DNA of 64,000 nt from Exiguobacterium sp. s48 (GTDB lineage Bacteria; Bacillota; Bacilli; Exiguobacteriales; Exiguobacteriaceae). Shown piece after piece: positions 1 to 9,767 of the stretch. The stretch covers positions 1,364,001-1,428,000 of the forward strand of contig NZ_JACSKC010000001.1 in NCBI RefSeq assembly GCF_018617395.1. The letters run 5' to 3'. Positions within the stretch are counted from its first letter, which is position 1. The number at the start of each line of letters is the position of its first letter. The notes beneath the pieces were generated by a model that saw nothing but the letters and a program-made list of their open reading frames with translations, ran no database searches and was not told the origin of the DNA. The position numbers were made by a program, and so were the translations under genes.

Positions 1-295
1 GAAGCATCGTCTCCGCATGCTGTGATACCCGGACGATGTAGACGTTATTCTTTTTCAAACGCATTTTCTTCCGGACGAACAAGTCTAACGGATGATCATA
101 CAGGCGTTTCATCAATGAATACATGCGACGGGCGATCGAGGCATTTTCTGTCGAGACATCGAGGGTCATGCCTCGTCCAAGGGCGAGCGAGATGACGCCG
201 TTCATTCGAACGAGTGCCGATAATTCTGCTTTCGCTTCAGCGTCATTCACTTCAAGTTGTGTTAATTCTTTTTTCACGTCTGATGCAAAGCTCAT
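1..295 (-). CDS. whiA: WhiA family DNA-binding protein (5' part only)
   Basis: The visible 98 codons start at the ATG at 295-293, which has a strong GGAGGGG ribosome binding site just upstream; the rest of the gene lies off the left edge. The N-terminus ([16 protein letters not shown]...) and the following [10 protein letters not shown] stretch are typical of the WhiA LAGLIDADG-like domain. WhiA proteins act as sporulation or cell-division related DNA-binding regulators; in B. subtilis the gene (yvcL) lies directly behind yvcK, as here. The family call rests on the N-terminal sequence and on synteny; the helix-turn-helix C-terminus cannot be seen. Confidence 0.9.
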   Translation of the reverse strand, partial: MSFASDVKKELTQLEVNDAEAKAELSALVRMNGVISLALGRGMTLDVSTENASIARRMYSLMKRLYDHPLDLFVRKKMRLKKNNVYIVRVSQHAETML

Positions 296-329
296 CGAGT
301 CCCCCTCCTTTCTCTCTTTCCAACATTCC

Positions 330-1325
330 TTATTTCAATTCTAATTCTTGAAACGAGCGTGGCTTCTTGATGCGGAGCACCCGTTGCATGACAAGTCCGG
401 CGATGGCGTCGGAATCGTGACGGATGTACTCCCGGTTATAATCGACGATGTCCCCTGCGAGGACGTTCGTGCCATAGTTCCGAAGTTTCTTGCGGTCGAA
501 ACGGACCTCTTCCGATCCGTCCTCCCGGTAACGCTCTAAATATTCTTCATCAATCGGCTCATTATTGACGACGATGGTATCGATCGATGCCTTCCCAAGA
601 TACGATTCGATGACTTTCAAATGCCTCATCGCATCATAGCCTTTCGTCTCACCCGGCTGTGTCATGACGTTACAAATGTAGACGACCGGGACTTTTGAGC
701 GGACGATGGCTTCTCGGACCGCTGGGATGAGCAGGTTCGGGATAATACTCGTATAAAGACTCCCCGGACCGAGCACGATGACGTCCGCCGCTTCAATGGC
801 CTCAACGACGCCCGCGGCAGGCTCGATGCCATCCTCGAGTAAAAACAGACGTTTAATCGGTTGCTGATGGAGCGGAATCTTGGATTCCCCTTTGATGATG
901 GTACCGTCCTCAAACTCGGCCGCGAGCGTCATGAGCGTCTCTGTCACAGGCAATACCTTTCCTTGCGCGTTCAAGAGTTGCGACATGACATCGATCGCTT
1001 TCACGAACGAACCCTCACAGATGTGGGTCGCTGCCGTGAGCATCAAGTTCCCAAGCGAATGTCCTTCTAAGCCATATCCGGTATCAAAGCGATATTGCAA
1101 AATCTTATCCATTAACGGTTCGACTTCCGATAAGGCCAAGATAACGTTACGAATGTCTCCTGGCGGTAACATATGAAACTCGTCACGAAGCCGCCCTGAG
1201 CTTCCACCGTCGTCCCCGACCGTGACGATTGCCGTAATATCGAGCGGATAATGTTTCAGTCCACGGACAAGAGTGGACAATCCTGTCCCCCCACCGATGG
1301 CGACTACTTTCCGTTCTCGTCTCAT
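330..1325 (-). CDS. yvcK: YvcK/CofD-like gluconeogenesis and cell-shape factor
   Basis: A 331-residue protein of the CofD/YvcK family. A Rossmann-like GGGTG motif lies at residues 11-15, followed by the [12 protein letters not shown] motif around residue 37 and GPGSLYTSI near residue 190. In B. subtilis YvcK binds UDP-sugars and is needed for growth on gluconeogenic carbon sources and for PBP1 localisation. I chose the ATG at 1325 rather than the longer frame because it lies just past the rapZ stop codon and has an AAAGGAG site 5 bases away. It sits between rapZ and whiA, the order seen across Bacilli. Confidence 0.95.
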   Translation of the reverse strand: MRRERKVVAIGGGTGLSTLVRGLKHYPLDITAIVTVGDDGGSSGRLRDEFHMLPPGDIRNVILALSEVEPLMDKILQYRFDTGYGLEGHSLGNLMLTAATHICEGSFVKAIDVMSQLLNAQGKVLPVTETLMTLAAEFEDGTIIKGESKIPLHQQPIKRLFLLEDGIEPAAGVVEAIEAADVIVLGPGSLYTSIIPNLLIPAVREAIVRSKVPVVYICNVMTQPGETKGYDAMRHLKVIESYLGKASIDTIVVNNEPIDEEYLERYREDGSEEVRFDRKKLRNYGTNVLAGDIVDYNREYIRHDSDAIAGLVMQRVLRIKKPRSFQELELK

Positions 1326-1326
1326 G

Positions 1327-2199
1327 TCACTTCTCCTTTGTCGCATGAGCGAGGTCACGGTGAACCGTCTTCACGTTATAACGCTCAGCGAAATGTTCCG
1401 ATACTTTCTCGGCGAATGTGATCGACCGATGCTTCCCACCGGTACAGCCGAATGCCACGACGACTTGCGTCTTTCCTTCTCGCTTATATTGCGGGAGGAG
1501 GAACTCTAGCATGTCGATCAACTTCTTATAAAACGCTCGCGCCTCTGGATGGGACATGACATACTCCTGCACTTCCGTCGTCTGACCTGTAAGCGGACGG
1601 AGTTCCGGAATGTAGAACGGGTTCGTGATGAAACGGACATCGAACAACAAGTCGATATCGAGCGGCACCCCATGTTTGAAACCAAACGACATAAAGTTGA
1701 CCGTGAACGGGATTCGTTCCTCATTGAATTGTTGAAGGATGCGGTCCTTCAACATCTGCGGCTTCAATTCACTCGTATCATAGAGCGTGTGAGCCCGGTC
1801 ACGGAATCCTTCTAACAGCTCACGCTCCATCTTGATGCCGACGAGTGGTGCATCTTCCGGTGCGAGCGGATGGGACCGTCTCGTTTCTTTATAGCGACGG
1901 ACGAGCACATCGTCTCGTGTCTCTAAGTATAGGAGATGCGGATGGACATTTTTCTTTTCTAAATCGTCGATGACGATGAACAGGCTATCGATAAAGTCTC
2001 TCGTACGTGTATCGATGGCGACCGCGATTTTCGGTCGGACCGAGCTGATGACATCGATCAATTGTGGCAAGAGAACCGGTGGCAAGTTATCGACACAGAA
2101 ATAGCCAAGATCCTCAAAACTATTCATAGCGACTGATTTCCCAGCCCCACTCATCCCACTGATGATGATCAATTCTTCTAATCCTTTAAAATCTTCCAT
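1327..2199 (-). CDS. rapZ: RNase adapter RapZ / nucleotide-binding protein YvcJ
   Basis: This 290-residue protein carries a Walker A motif GMSGAGKS at residues 15-22 and the C-terminal [10 protein letters not shown] signature of the RapZ/YvcJ family. The E. coli member controls GlmS through the sRNA GlmZ; the B. subtilis member hydrolyses GTP and affects competence, and its RNA role is unproven. The stop codon is one base from the yvcK start, so the two are probably translated from one message. The nudix gene yvcI, which separates trxB and yvcJ in B. subtilis, is absent here. Confidence 0.94.
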   Translation of the reverse strand: MEDFKGLEELIIISGMSGAGKSVAMNSFEDLGYFCVDNLPPVLLPQLIDVISSVRPKIAVAIDTRTRDFIDSLFIVIDDLEKKNVHPHLLYLETRDDVLVRRYKETRRSHPLAPEDAPLVGIKMERELLEGFRDRAHTLYDTSELKPQMLKDRILQQFNEERIPFTVNFMSFGFKHGVPLDIDLLFDVRFITNPFYIPELRPLTGQTTEVQEYVMSHPEARAFYKKLIDMLEFLLPQYKREGKTQVVVAFGCTGGKHRSITFAEKVSEHFAERYNVKTVHRDLAHATKEK

Positions 2200-2273
2200 C
2201 TCGCTGACGCCCCCTTAAAATTGACAACCGAGCCGTGTGTGTAGCTCTCTCCATCTAGTATAACGAACGTCCG

Positions 2274-2308
2274 AAAAAAAGAGAAGGACCGCGGTTCCCC
2301 GCAGTCCT
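2274..2308 (-). terminator. Rho-independent terminator after trxB
   Basis: A 10-bp stem (2285-2294 with 2299-2308, one C:A mismatch) and TTCC loop is followed on the minus strand by a T-rich run at 2274-2284. It separates trxB from the rapZ-yvcK-whiA transcript. Confidence 0.8.
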
Positions 2309-2319
2309 CCCGTCTTGAA

Positions 2320-3306
<987 letters not shown>

Positions 3307-3341
3307 TTAGTATAAGAAACCTGTATGGGTATCGTCTATCT

Positions 3342-4814
3342 TTATGCTTGTTCGAGTGTCTGCTTGAACGAACGGACCGTTTCCGTCAACGTGTCGACTG
3401 AAAGGTGGAAGGCATTCGCACAGTCTTCGAGAATCAACGCATCTCGTTTCGTATAAAACATCCAGACGAGCGCAGCGGCCGATGCCGTTACGTCCATAAA
3501 TGCTTCATCCGACATGAGAAGTGTCGCGAAACGCTCATAGAAATCACCTTCAAGGCTCATCCGTTCCGCTTCTGACACATGCGCTTCCGCCAAGACGAGC
3601 GCGTCAAACGCGCGTTTGACCCGAGCATCACCTGTGAACGGTTGCTGACAAAGGTCGGCACGACACATCTCGGCGAATGCACGGACCGTTTCATTTTCTG
3701 TCACTACGTTTGTCAACGCGAGCGCTTCAAACGCCTCGTCATCCTTTAAGTTGGAGATGATTCGGATGATCTCGATTCGAGCTAAATCACTCTCTTGACG
3801 CAGTCCTTGGACGAGCGCCGAACGAAATTCGAGATTTTCTCGGATATCGAAGCTCTGTTTCTCTTCGAACTGTTTCATTTCTTCCTTGTTCAAGTAAGTG
3901 GCCGCCTCTTCGAATCGTCCTGTCTTATAGGCAGACACACTGAGCCAATGCCCGAACAATGGGTCCCCGCGGAATCCGCGGTCTTTCAATAAACGCAATT
4001 CTTCATACGCACGGTCGTAATGCCCGACGAGTGCGAGTGTCGTCGCCAATTTATAACGTAAATCAAATTGGAGCGGCCGAACATGGGTGAGCGGTTTTGA
4101 CAATTGCACCGCGGCTTCCGATTGTCCCGCTTCATGAAGCAAGAGAATCGTGTTCAAGATGGCATGCAAGTTACCTGGATTTTGATCGAGCACATATTCG
4201 AGTGTCCGAAATGCCGCTTGATCATCACCGAGGTAAAAGCTGACGACCGATAGGTTATTATAGGCCGGCCAGAACGAAGGGTACTGTCCGATCAGACGTT
4301 CGAGCGTAGCTTTCGCCGCAAATAACCGTCCTTTATCGATTTGACGTTGTGCTTCCGTATGCCACGTGATCAATTCGTCTTCCTCTTCGTCTTCGAGCTC
4401 CTGTTCGAGTTCGATCAGTTCGAGAAGGGACTGCACGGCTTCCGTGTAGTGACCTTTTGTGTCACGCGCAAGGTACTCGGACGCATAGTTCGCCGCTTCT
4501 TCATATTGAGAGACATAGGCACAGTTACTGGCTAAATGGTATAGCGCCTCTGTTGCGGTCTCATCGAGCTCTAATACTCGTTTCCACACATCATTGGCGT
4601 GGTAGACCTCCCCTACTTCAAATAACAGTTCTGCATACTGTTTATGATAGTCGACGCGATGCGTGGCTGCCGCTGTCGCTTCAGCCATGAAAAAAGTCGC
4701 TTCATCTAGGCGACCTTCTCGTAACGCACGACGACCTCTATAGTAGTGGAGCTCCGCAGCGAGCGGAGATTCTGGTTCGGGTAGCGTCAATACTGCTTCA
4801 TAGTTCGCTTCCAT
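3342..4814 (-). CDS. Tetratricopeptide repeat protein (YvcD-like position)
   Basis: A 490-residue soluble, acidic protein made of helical TPR units. Repeats are visible as paired helices with the A/G-Y-A pattern, for example AEATAAATHRVDYHKQYAEL, VLELDETATEALYHLASN and NLSVVSFYLGDDQAAFR. No signal peptide or membrane segment is seen. TPR proteins are protein-protein scaffolds; no specific function can be assigned. B. subtilis has a TPR gene (yvcD) near trxB, so synteny supports orthology, though I cannot confirm it. The ATG at 4814 has GGAGG 10 bases upstream. Confidence 0.85.
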   Translation of the reverse strand: MEANYEAVLTLPEPESPLAAELHYYRGRRALREGRLDEATFFMAEATAAATHRVDYHKQYAELLFEVGEVYHANDVWKRVLELDETATEALYHLASNCAYVSQYEEAANYASEYLARDTKGHYTEAVQSLLELIELEQELEDEEEDELITWHTEAQRQIDKGRLFAAKATLERLIGQYPSFWPAYNNLSVVSFYLGDDQAAFRTLEYVLDQNPGNLHAILNTILLLHEAGQSEAAVQLSKPLTHVRPLQFDLRYKLATTLALVGHYDRAYEELRLLKDRGFRGDPLFGHWLSVSAYKTGRFEEAATYLNKEEMKQFEEKQSFDIRENLEFRSALVQGLRQESDLARIEIIRIISNLKDDEAFEALALTNVVTENETVRAFAEMCRADLCQQPFTGDARVKRAFDALVLAEAHVSEAERMSLEGDFYERFATLLMSDEAFMDVTASAAALVWMFYTKRDALILEDCANAFHLSVDTLTETVRSFKQTLEQA

Positions 4815-5108
4815 ATTCTAAATCCTCCACATCATCTCTAAATCTTTTTTTAGTTGCAGGGATAAGAATACCGCACTCGAACAACGAGAGCAACTGAAAA
4901 AGTTAAAAAAAATTGCGACTATATTCCCTCTATAATGAATATTTTTTACTAGGTCCAAAAATTGTTTTTGAACGAAAATATGATGACGGCATTTCTGTAC
5001 AAGTATCCATAAAAAAACGGCATCTCTTTAAAAAAAAGTGATACCGCTCAAGTATTCTTGATCACATTTAAACAAAATCGTCGTGAAATCATTTTGCGAA
5101 AAATTGTG
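4815..5108. other. Intergenic region before the TPR gene
   Basis: An AT-rich stretch of 294 bases without a plausible gene. Its right part (5011-5046) is the yvoF terminator. The left part must hold the promoter of the TPR gene. On the minus strand I see two weak SigA-like candidates, TTGGAC...TATAGA and TTGCTC-17-TATTCT; neither is strong enough to choose between. Confidence 0.4.
5011..5046 (-). terminator. Terminator of the hprK-lgt-ppaX-yvoF operon
   Basis: On the minus strand an interrupted stem pairs 5040-5046 with 5018-5024 (CGGTATC with GATGCCG) and is followed by seven T (5017-5011). It lies 60 bases past the yvoF stop codon. Confidence 0.7.
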
Positions 5109-5591
5109 TCAAATATGTGTCAACGATTGAAGCTTTGCACCGACGACCCGTTCTCCCGGTAGGACATCACGATGAACGACCGCACCCGCGCCGACCACTG
5201 CTCCGTCTCCGATGGTCACGCCCGGCAAGATGGTGACGTTCGCCCCAATCAACACCTCGTCACCGATGATGACGTCTCCGATCCGATATTCGTCGACGAG
5301 ATATTCATGACAGAGAATCGTAGAGTTGAAGCCAATGACCGTATTCCGGCCGATCGTGATGCGTTCTGGAAACATGACGTCCGGTGTGACCATAAGGGCG
5401 AGCGCACTATGCTCGCCTATCTTCATTCCGAGGAACGTCTGGTAAAGCCAACGTTTCGCCTTCACAGACGGAAAGTAACGTCCGATGAGCACGACTGACG
5501 TGTTTTTGAAGACACGTAGGAATCGAATGGTCCGATACATCTGCCATAGCGGGTTCGGTCCATCGATTCGATACCGTTTTGTCTTACGCAT
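5109..5591 (-). CDS. yvoF: Hexapeptide-repeat acyltransferase, YvoF-like
   Basis: A 160-residue protein whose second half shows left-handed beta-helix hexapeptide repeats (ITIGRNTVIGFNS, VIIGDEVLIGANV, VTIGDGAVVGAGAVV), the fold of LbH-type O-acetyltransferases. The acyl acceptor is unknown. The open frame runs further upstream, but the ATG at 5591 overlaps the ppaX stop by eight bases, has a GAGGT site and begins the family-like MRKTKRYRI, so I chose it. It is the last gene of the hprK operon, as in B. subtilis. Confidence 0.85.
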   Translation of the reverse strand: MRKTKRYRIDGPNPLWQMYRTIRFLRVFKNTSVVLIGRYFPSVKAKRWLYQTFLGMKIGEHSALALMVTPDVMFPERITIGRNTVIGFNSTILCHEYLVDEYRIGDVIIGDEVLIGANVTILPGVTIGDGAVVGAGAVVHRDVLPGERVVGAKLQSLTHI

Positions 5592-6234
5592 GAACGCCGA
5601 CCTCGTCGAGCCATGCCTCGAAATGTTCCATCGAGTCGATGATGACGTCAGGTTCGAGCGATTCGAGGAACGGGCGCCCCTTGAGGGCCCAACCGACAGC
5701 GACCGTTTTCGTTCCAGCATTCTTCCCGCTGAAGATATCCGTGTCGTTGTCTCCGACCATGACGGCACGTTCCGCTGACGAACCGAGTGCTTGAAGGGCA
5801 CGTTCGACCGGCTCAGCGTGGGGCTTTTCGTTTTTCACATCGTCCGCCGTCACGACGACGTCAAACAAGTGGTCGATGTCGAACAAACGGAGTCCACGTT
5901 CGACGACAGGACGCCCTTTCGACGTCACAATTCCCATCTTATAGCCTTTTGCATGGAGTCGGTACAGCCCTTCAATCACACCCGGGTACTCTGCGACGAG
6001 TTGGTCGTGCATCGCGATGTTGAAGCTTCGATAGAACGCCTGCATCTCTTTCCACTCCGGTTCATTTAGTTCCCGGAACGATTTTTCAAGCGTAGGTCCG
6101 ATGAAGCGATAGATGTCTTCGTCCCGATACGTCTGTTCCGGGAAATAGTATTCAAACGTATGACGAAAACTTGCGATGATGAGCGGGTTCGTATCAAGCA
6201 ATGTGCCGTCTAAGTCAAATAAGAGCGTATCCAT
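5584..6234 (-). CDS. ppaX: Pyrophosphatase PpaX (HAD family)
   Basis: A 216-residue haloacid dehalogenase-like hydrolase. The nucleophile motif DLDGTLLDT is at residues 7-15, the motif II serine/threonine in VTSKG near 105, and motif IV GDNDTDI near 161. PpaX hydrolyses the pyrophosphate released when HPrK/P dephosphorylates HPr-Ser-P. The start codon overlaps the lgt stop (TAATG), and the partner kinase gene hprK is two genes upstream, so context supports the specific role over generic phosphatase. Confidence 0.92.
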   Translation of the reverse strand: MDTLLFDLDGTLLDTNPLIIASFRHTFEYYFPEQTYRDEDIYRFIGPTLEKSFRELNEPEWKEMQAFYRSFNIAMHDQLVAEYPGVIEGLYRLHAKGYKMGIVTSKGRPVVERGLRLFDIDHLFDVVVTADDVKNEKPHAEPVERALQALGSSAERAVMVGDNDTDIFSGKNAGTKTVAVGWALKGRPFLESLEPDVIIDSMEHFEAWLDEVGVHA

Positions 6235-7052
6235 TAATCAAACAGTCCTTTCTCTGATGGGTCGTTATATCGTTTCGCATTGCGACGAAGGATCATCATG
6301 ACGATCCCGAACAGAATCATAGCGATGGACACCATCTGGGCCGCACGCAAATCGCCTGACATGAGACTGTCCGTACGAAGTCCCTCGATGTAGAAACGTC
6401 CAATCGAGTACCAGACGAGATAAGACAAGAAGATGTACCCGCGTCGTGGGTTTCCGATCATGCGCCATGCGACAAGGAGGATGACCCCTGTGATGTTCCA
6501 CACACTTTCATATAAGAATGTCGGAATGTAATAAGCCCCGTCGATATACATCTGATTGACGATCCAGTCCGGTAGCATGAGCGTATCCTGAAGGAAACTA
6601 CGCGTCGTCTCGCCGCCATGGGCTTCCTGGTTCATAAAGTTTCCCCAGCGTCCGACGGCTTGTCCCAAGAGAAGCGATGGTGCCAAGATGTCCGTCACTT
6701 TCCAGAACGACATCGATTTTCGCATGCAGTAAACGATGACGACAAGCAGTGCGCCAAAGATGGCCCCGTGGATGGCAATCCCACCTTGACGGATGTCGAT
6801 GATTTGACCAAGGTTTTCTGAATAATAATCCCATTGGAACGTCACATAATAAATCCGGGCAAAGATGATACTGATTGGAATCGACCAGATGACGACATCA
6901 ACGAGTCGTTCTGAGTCGTAGTTGATTCGTTTGGCTTCGAATAAGGCGAGGATGAGTCCAAGCATCGCGCCAAAGGCAATAATCATGCCGTACCAATAGA
7001 TTGGTAAAGAGCCAATCTCAAACGCTACACGATCAAATGTCGGTTCTACCAT
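6234..7052 (-). CDS. lgt: Prolipoprotein diacylglyceryl transferase
   Basis: A 272-residue integral membrane enzyme that moves diacylglycerol from phosphatidylglycerol to the lipobox cysteine of prelipoproteins. About seven hydrophobic segments are seen; the signature GRWGNFMNQEAHGGET lies near the middle and the essential-His region IAIHGAIFG precedes it. Two starts compete: GTG at 7058, four bases from AAGGAG, and ATG at 7052, ten bases from it; I prefer the ATG. The start overlaps or abuts the hprK stop. Likely substrates in this window include CccB and the lipoprotein at 38019. Confidence 0.95.
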   Translation of the reverse strand: MVEPTFDRVAFEIGSLPIYWYGMIIAFGAMLGLILALFEAKRINYDSERLVDVVIWSIPISIIFARIYYVTFQWDYYSENLGQIIDIRQGGIAIHGAIFGALLVVIVYCMRKSMSFWKVTDILAPSLLLGQAVGRWGNFMNQEAHGGETTRSFLQDTLMLPDWIVNQMYIDGAYYIPTFLYESVWNITGVILLVAWRMIGNPRRGYIFLSYLVWYSIGRFYIEGLRTDSLMSGDLRAAQMVSIAMILFGIVMMILRRNAKRYNDPSEKGLFD

Positions 7053-7054
7053 GA

Positions 7055-7990
7055 TCACAAGTCTCCTTCAGTGTCCTGAATCGCGTTCGCGAGACGTTCC
7101 GCAAACTCTTCAGCCGTATTGATTCCCATGTTTTGCAGACGATAGTTCATCGCTGCCACCTCGATGATGACCGCCAAGTTTCGACCAGGTCGAACAGGAA
7201 TCGTCAGAAGCGGGACTTCGCTATCGATGATTTTCATCGTGTTATGGTCAAGTCCGACACGATCGTACACTTTGCCCGGATCCCAGTTTTCCAAGTTGAC
7301 GATGAGACTGATCTTTTTATGTGACCGAACCGCACCCGCACCAAACAATGTCATGACGTCGATGATGCCGATCCCGCGAATCTCAAGCAAGTGACGAATG
7401 AGCTTCGGCGCTGACCCGACCAGGAGTTGGTCACCCGTTTGACGAATCTCGACCGAGTCATCCGCGACAAGACGGTGCCCCCGTTTGACGAGTTCAAGCG
7501 CGGTCTCCGATTTACCGACACCACTTTGTCCTTTGATGAGGACACCGACACCGTAAATGTCGACGAGCACGCCGTGCATCGCCGTCATCGGTGCAAGCTC
7601 CATCTCCAAGAAGTTCGTGATTTGTGACTCGATGGATGTCGTCACCGCATTCGTCCGCATGAGAGGGACGTTCGCCGCTTCCGCTTCCTCTTCGATCTCT
7701 TTCGGAATGTCAAAGCCGCGTGTGATCAAAATCCCAGGTGTCTGTTCCGTACATAAAATGCGGGCACGCTCCCGGCGTTTCTCTTCTGAGAGACTCGCAT
7801 AAAACGTTAACTCTGTTTTTCCTAACACTTGCAGGCGGTTCTTCGCATAGTGCGTATAGTAGCCGGCAAGGACGAGACCCGGTCGACTCAGGTCAGGTGT
7901 CGCGACCGGACGATGAAGCCCCTCTTCTCCCGCAATGACTTGAAGTTTAAAACGCTCAACGACTTGAGCTGTACGTACGATATTTTGCAT
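7055..7990 (-). CDS. hprK: HPr kinase/phosphorylase
   Basis: A 311-residue bifunctional enzyme that phosphorylates HPr on Ser46 and removes the phosphate, setting carbon catabolite repression. The Walker A motif GQSGVGKS is at residues 154-161, followed by [11 protein letters not shown]. The family signature near residue 200 ([11 protein letters not shown]) is also present. It leads the conserved hprK-lgt-ppaX-yvoF operon. HPr-Ser-P made by this enzyme would be the CcpA co-repressor acting on the cre site before glpF in this window. Confidence 0.97.
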   Translation of the reverse strand: MQNIVRTAQVVERFKLQVIAGEEGLHRPVATPDLSRPGLVLAGYYTHYAKNRLQVLGKTELTFYASLSEEKRRERARILCTEQTPGILITRGFDIPKEIEEEAEAANVPLMRTNAVTTSIESQITNFLEMELAPMTAMHGVLVDIYGVGVLIKGQSGVGKSETALELVKRGHRLVADDSVEIRQTGDQLLVGSAPKLIRHLLEIRGIGIIDVMTLFGAGAVRSHKKISLIVNLENWDPGKVYDRVGLDHNTMKIIDSEVPLLTIPVRPGRNLAVIIEVAAMNYRLQNMGINTAEEFAERLANAIQDTEGDL

Positions 7991-8016
7991 CAGTATCTGC
8001 CCCTTTCACGCTCATT

Positions 8017-8025
8017 ATTGTATCA
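8017..8025 (-). promoter_or_regulatory. Likely extended -10 promoter of hprK
   Basis: On the minus strand TGATACAAT fits the extended -10 form TGnTAnAAT and lies about 30 bases before the hprK start. No good -35 box is visible. Confidence 0.5.
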
Positions 8026-8137
8026 TAGCTCTTTCGAGGAAGGGCTAGGGAAGTGATGAACAACGTGTCAAAAAATTGTTGAAACCTTCCCACTTGATCT
8101 TCGTATGTAAGATACAGACTTAACAGGAGGTGAAAGA

Positions 8138-8494
8138 ATGGAAGGCTTCTTTGGTATTGTCATCTTATTTGCGCTAGTCATCGGGATCGGCTCACTCGTC
8201 TATATCATCAAATCATTGATTGACATGTGGACGGAATATGCCTCGACAAAAAATGAAACGGTTTTACTCCTGTTCATTTTAAACATCATTGGTTTCTTTT
8301 TATCGGGCGCGCTCATCTCCATGATCGTCGCCATCATCTTCTACTGGAACCGCTCGAGATCGATGCGACTGCTCGGGTTCATTCTCTTAATTATCGGGCC
8401 GGTGCTCTTTATCGTATTTGTTATTAGTTCCTTTGCCATGTTTGATTCTCAGATGATGGACTGGCAACAGATGGAGTACGAAATGAATTTATGA
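8138..8494 (+). CDS. Small integral membrane protein, unknown function
   Basis: A 118-residue hydrophobic protein with three or four predicted membrane segments (starting GIVILFALVIGIGSLVYII, then LLFILNIIGFFLSGALISM and LLGFILLIIGPVLFIVFVI). I do not recognise a family. The ATG at 8138 has an AGGAGGTGA site at ideal spacing. The gene is transcribed divergently from hprK and convergently to the DUF4097 gene, with a shared bidirectional terminator right after its stop. Confidence 0.75.
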   Translation: MEGFFGIVILFALVIGIGSLVYIIKSLIDMWTEYASTKNETVLLLFILNIIGFFLSGALISMIVAIIFYWNRSRSMRLLGFILLIIGPVLFIVFVISSFAMFDSQMMDWQQMEYEMNL

Positions 8495-8501
8495 ACAAAA
8501 G

Positions 8502-8530
8502 AAATCCCGAAGGCTCAGCCTTCGGGATTT
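8502..8530. terminator. Bidirectional terminator
   Basis: A perfect 13-bp stem (8502-8514 with 8518-8530) with a TCA loop and A/T-ended arms, placed between two convergent genes that end at 8494 and 8533. Confidence 0.9.
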
Positions 8531-8532
8531 GC

Positions 8533-9708
8533 TTATTGTTGATGGAACGGATTGTTCAAATCGCCCGGGTCAACGGGATCGACCGGGTCAGACGGTTCCG
8601 TCTTCTCTTCGTCAAGGAACGTGGATGGCGTATAGACCGAACCATGCTCCAAATCGATCGTACCCGTTCGTGTTCCTGCCTCGACTTCGATGCGCGGGGT
8701 TTGACCACGACCGGACAAGAATTCAAGGCGACGCTGCGCGACGTCCTTGCGGTCACGGATGATCTCGAGTTCGTCGAGCAGGCAGTGCAGACCACCAAAG
8801 TTCGTCTCGAGCTCCCCTTCGACCTCGACGCCGTGTGGTAACACGAGTCGAATGTTACCGGCGAGTGACGCGAGTTCGAATTTGGCTGGACGAGCTGTCG
8901 CCAGTTCTGCACGAATGTTCCCGTTCCCCGTCTTAAGGGATGCTTTATCATACTTCCCACCGACGATGACAGCACCGTTTCCGGTACGAACATGAACGAG
9001 CTCCGCTTCGACGCCTTCAACCTCGACCGTTCCATTTCCGGTATTCAATAAGAGTTCCGATGCATGCACATCATGGAGAACGACACGACCGTTCGCCGTT
9101 TGGACACGGACGTTATCAACATCGAGTCCATCGGCACGGACTTCCCCGTTCAACGTTTGGACATGCAGATGATTGAAATGATGATGTGGGACGTACAGTT
9201 CCACGTGGGCACGGACGAGCTTGTCACGAAGCGAAACGACGAGACGGTCGCCGATGACGGAATGTTTGACCGCCGACTGTAATTGTTCGAGCGCTTTGTC
9301 TGCATCCTGTTGACGAAGCGGACGACCTGTGACGATCAGCTCACAATCTTCGGCATCTGACGAGACAATCGTCGCCGATGCGTTGAAGAGATCGAGCGAA
9401 ATCTCACTGCCTGTGAATGGGAACGACTTCGAATACGTCACTTCCGGTCCAAAGTTCGAGCTGAAGGAGAAGTCGCTGTCACGAAGTTTCGTGACGAGCC
9501 CCTCCACTGCAGATGTCAGTTTCGTCGTGAGCGATTCGACCGAATAGGCATCCACCTTTTCGGTATCCTGTCGCGCTTCGAGAGACTGGACCTGTTCCGG
9601 CTCAAGTCGTTCGAGACGCTCCAGTTGTGTCATCCCTTCCTCGATCGTCATCTTGCCTTCCTTCACTTGCTGGAGAATCAGTTCACGCATTTCTTGTTTC
9701 ACGTTCAT
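8533..9708 (-). CDS. DUF4097 beta-strand repeat protein, YvlB-like
   Basis: A 391-residue protein. The first 40 residues form a short acidic helical domain (MRELILQQVKEGKMTIEEG) like the N-terminal SHOCT-type segment of YvlB. Residues from about 170 on are beta-helix-like repeats with recurring NG/GN turns (LNGEVRADGL, ANGRVVLHDV, GNGTVEVEGV, GNGAVIVGG, GNGNIRAEL), typical of the DUF4097 adhesin-like family. Members often belong to the cell-envelope stress regulon (yvlABCD in B. subtilis, LiaX in enterococci). No signal peptide is visible. Confidence 0.8.
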   Translation of the reverse strand: MNVKQEMRELILQQVKEGKMTIEEGMTQLERLERLEPEQVQSLEARQDTEKVDAYSVESLTTKLTSAVEGLVTKLRDSDFSFSSNFGPEVTYSKSFPFTGSEISLDLFNASATIVSSDAEDCELIVTGRPLRQQDADKALEQLQSAVKHSVIGDRLVVSLRDKLVRAHVELYVPHHHFNHLHVQTLNGEVRADGLDVDNVRVQTANGRVVLHDVHASELLLNTGNGTVEVEGVEAELVHVRTGNGAVIVGGKYDKASLKTGNGNIRAELATARPAKFELASLAGNIRLVLPHGVEVEGELETNFGGLHCLLDELEIIRDRKDVAQRRLEFLSGRGQTPRIEVEAGTRTGTIDLEHGSVYTPSTFLDEEKTEPSDPVDPVDPGDLNNPFHQQ

Positions 9709-9767
9709 TTTCCCCCTTCAATTTGGTTGCACGTCAATTAGCTTCCCGTTTCTCACCATTTCTATAC

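Noticed and set aside
5109-5801. 230-residue version of the acyltransferase
   Set aside because: The extra 70 N-terminal residues are a shadow of ppaX; the normal family start is at 5591.
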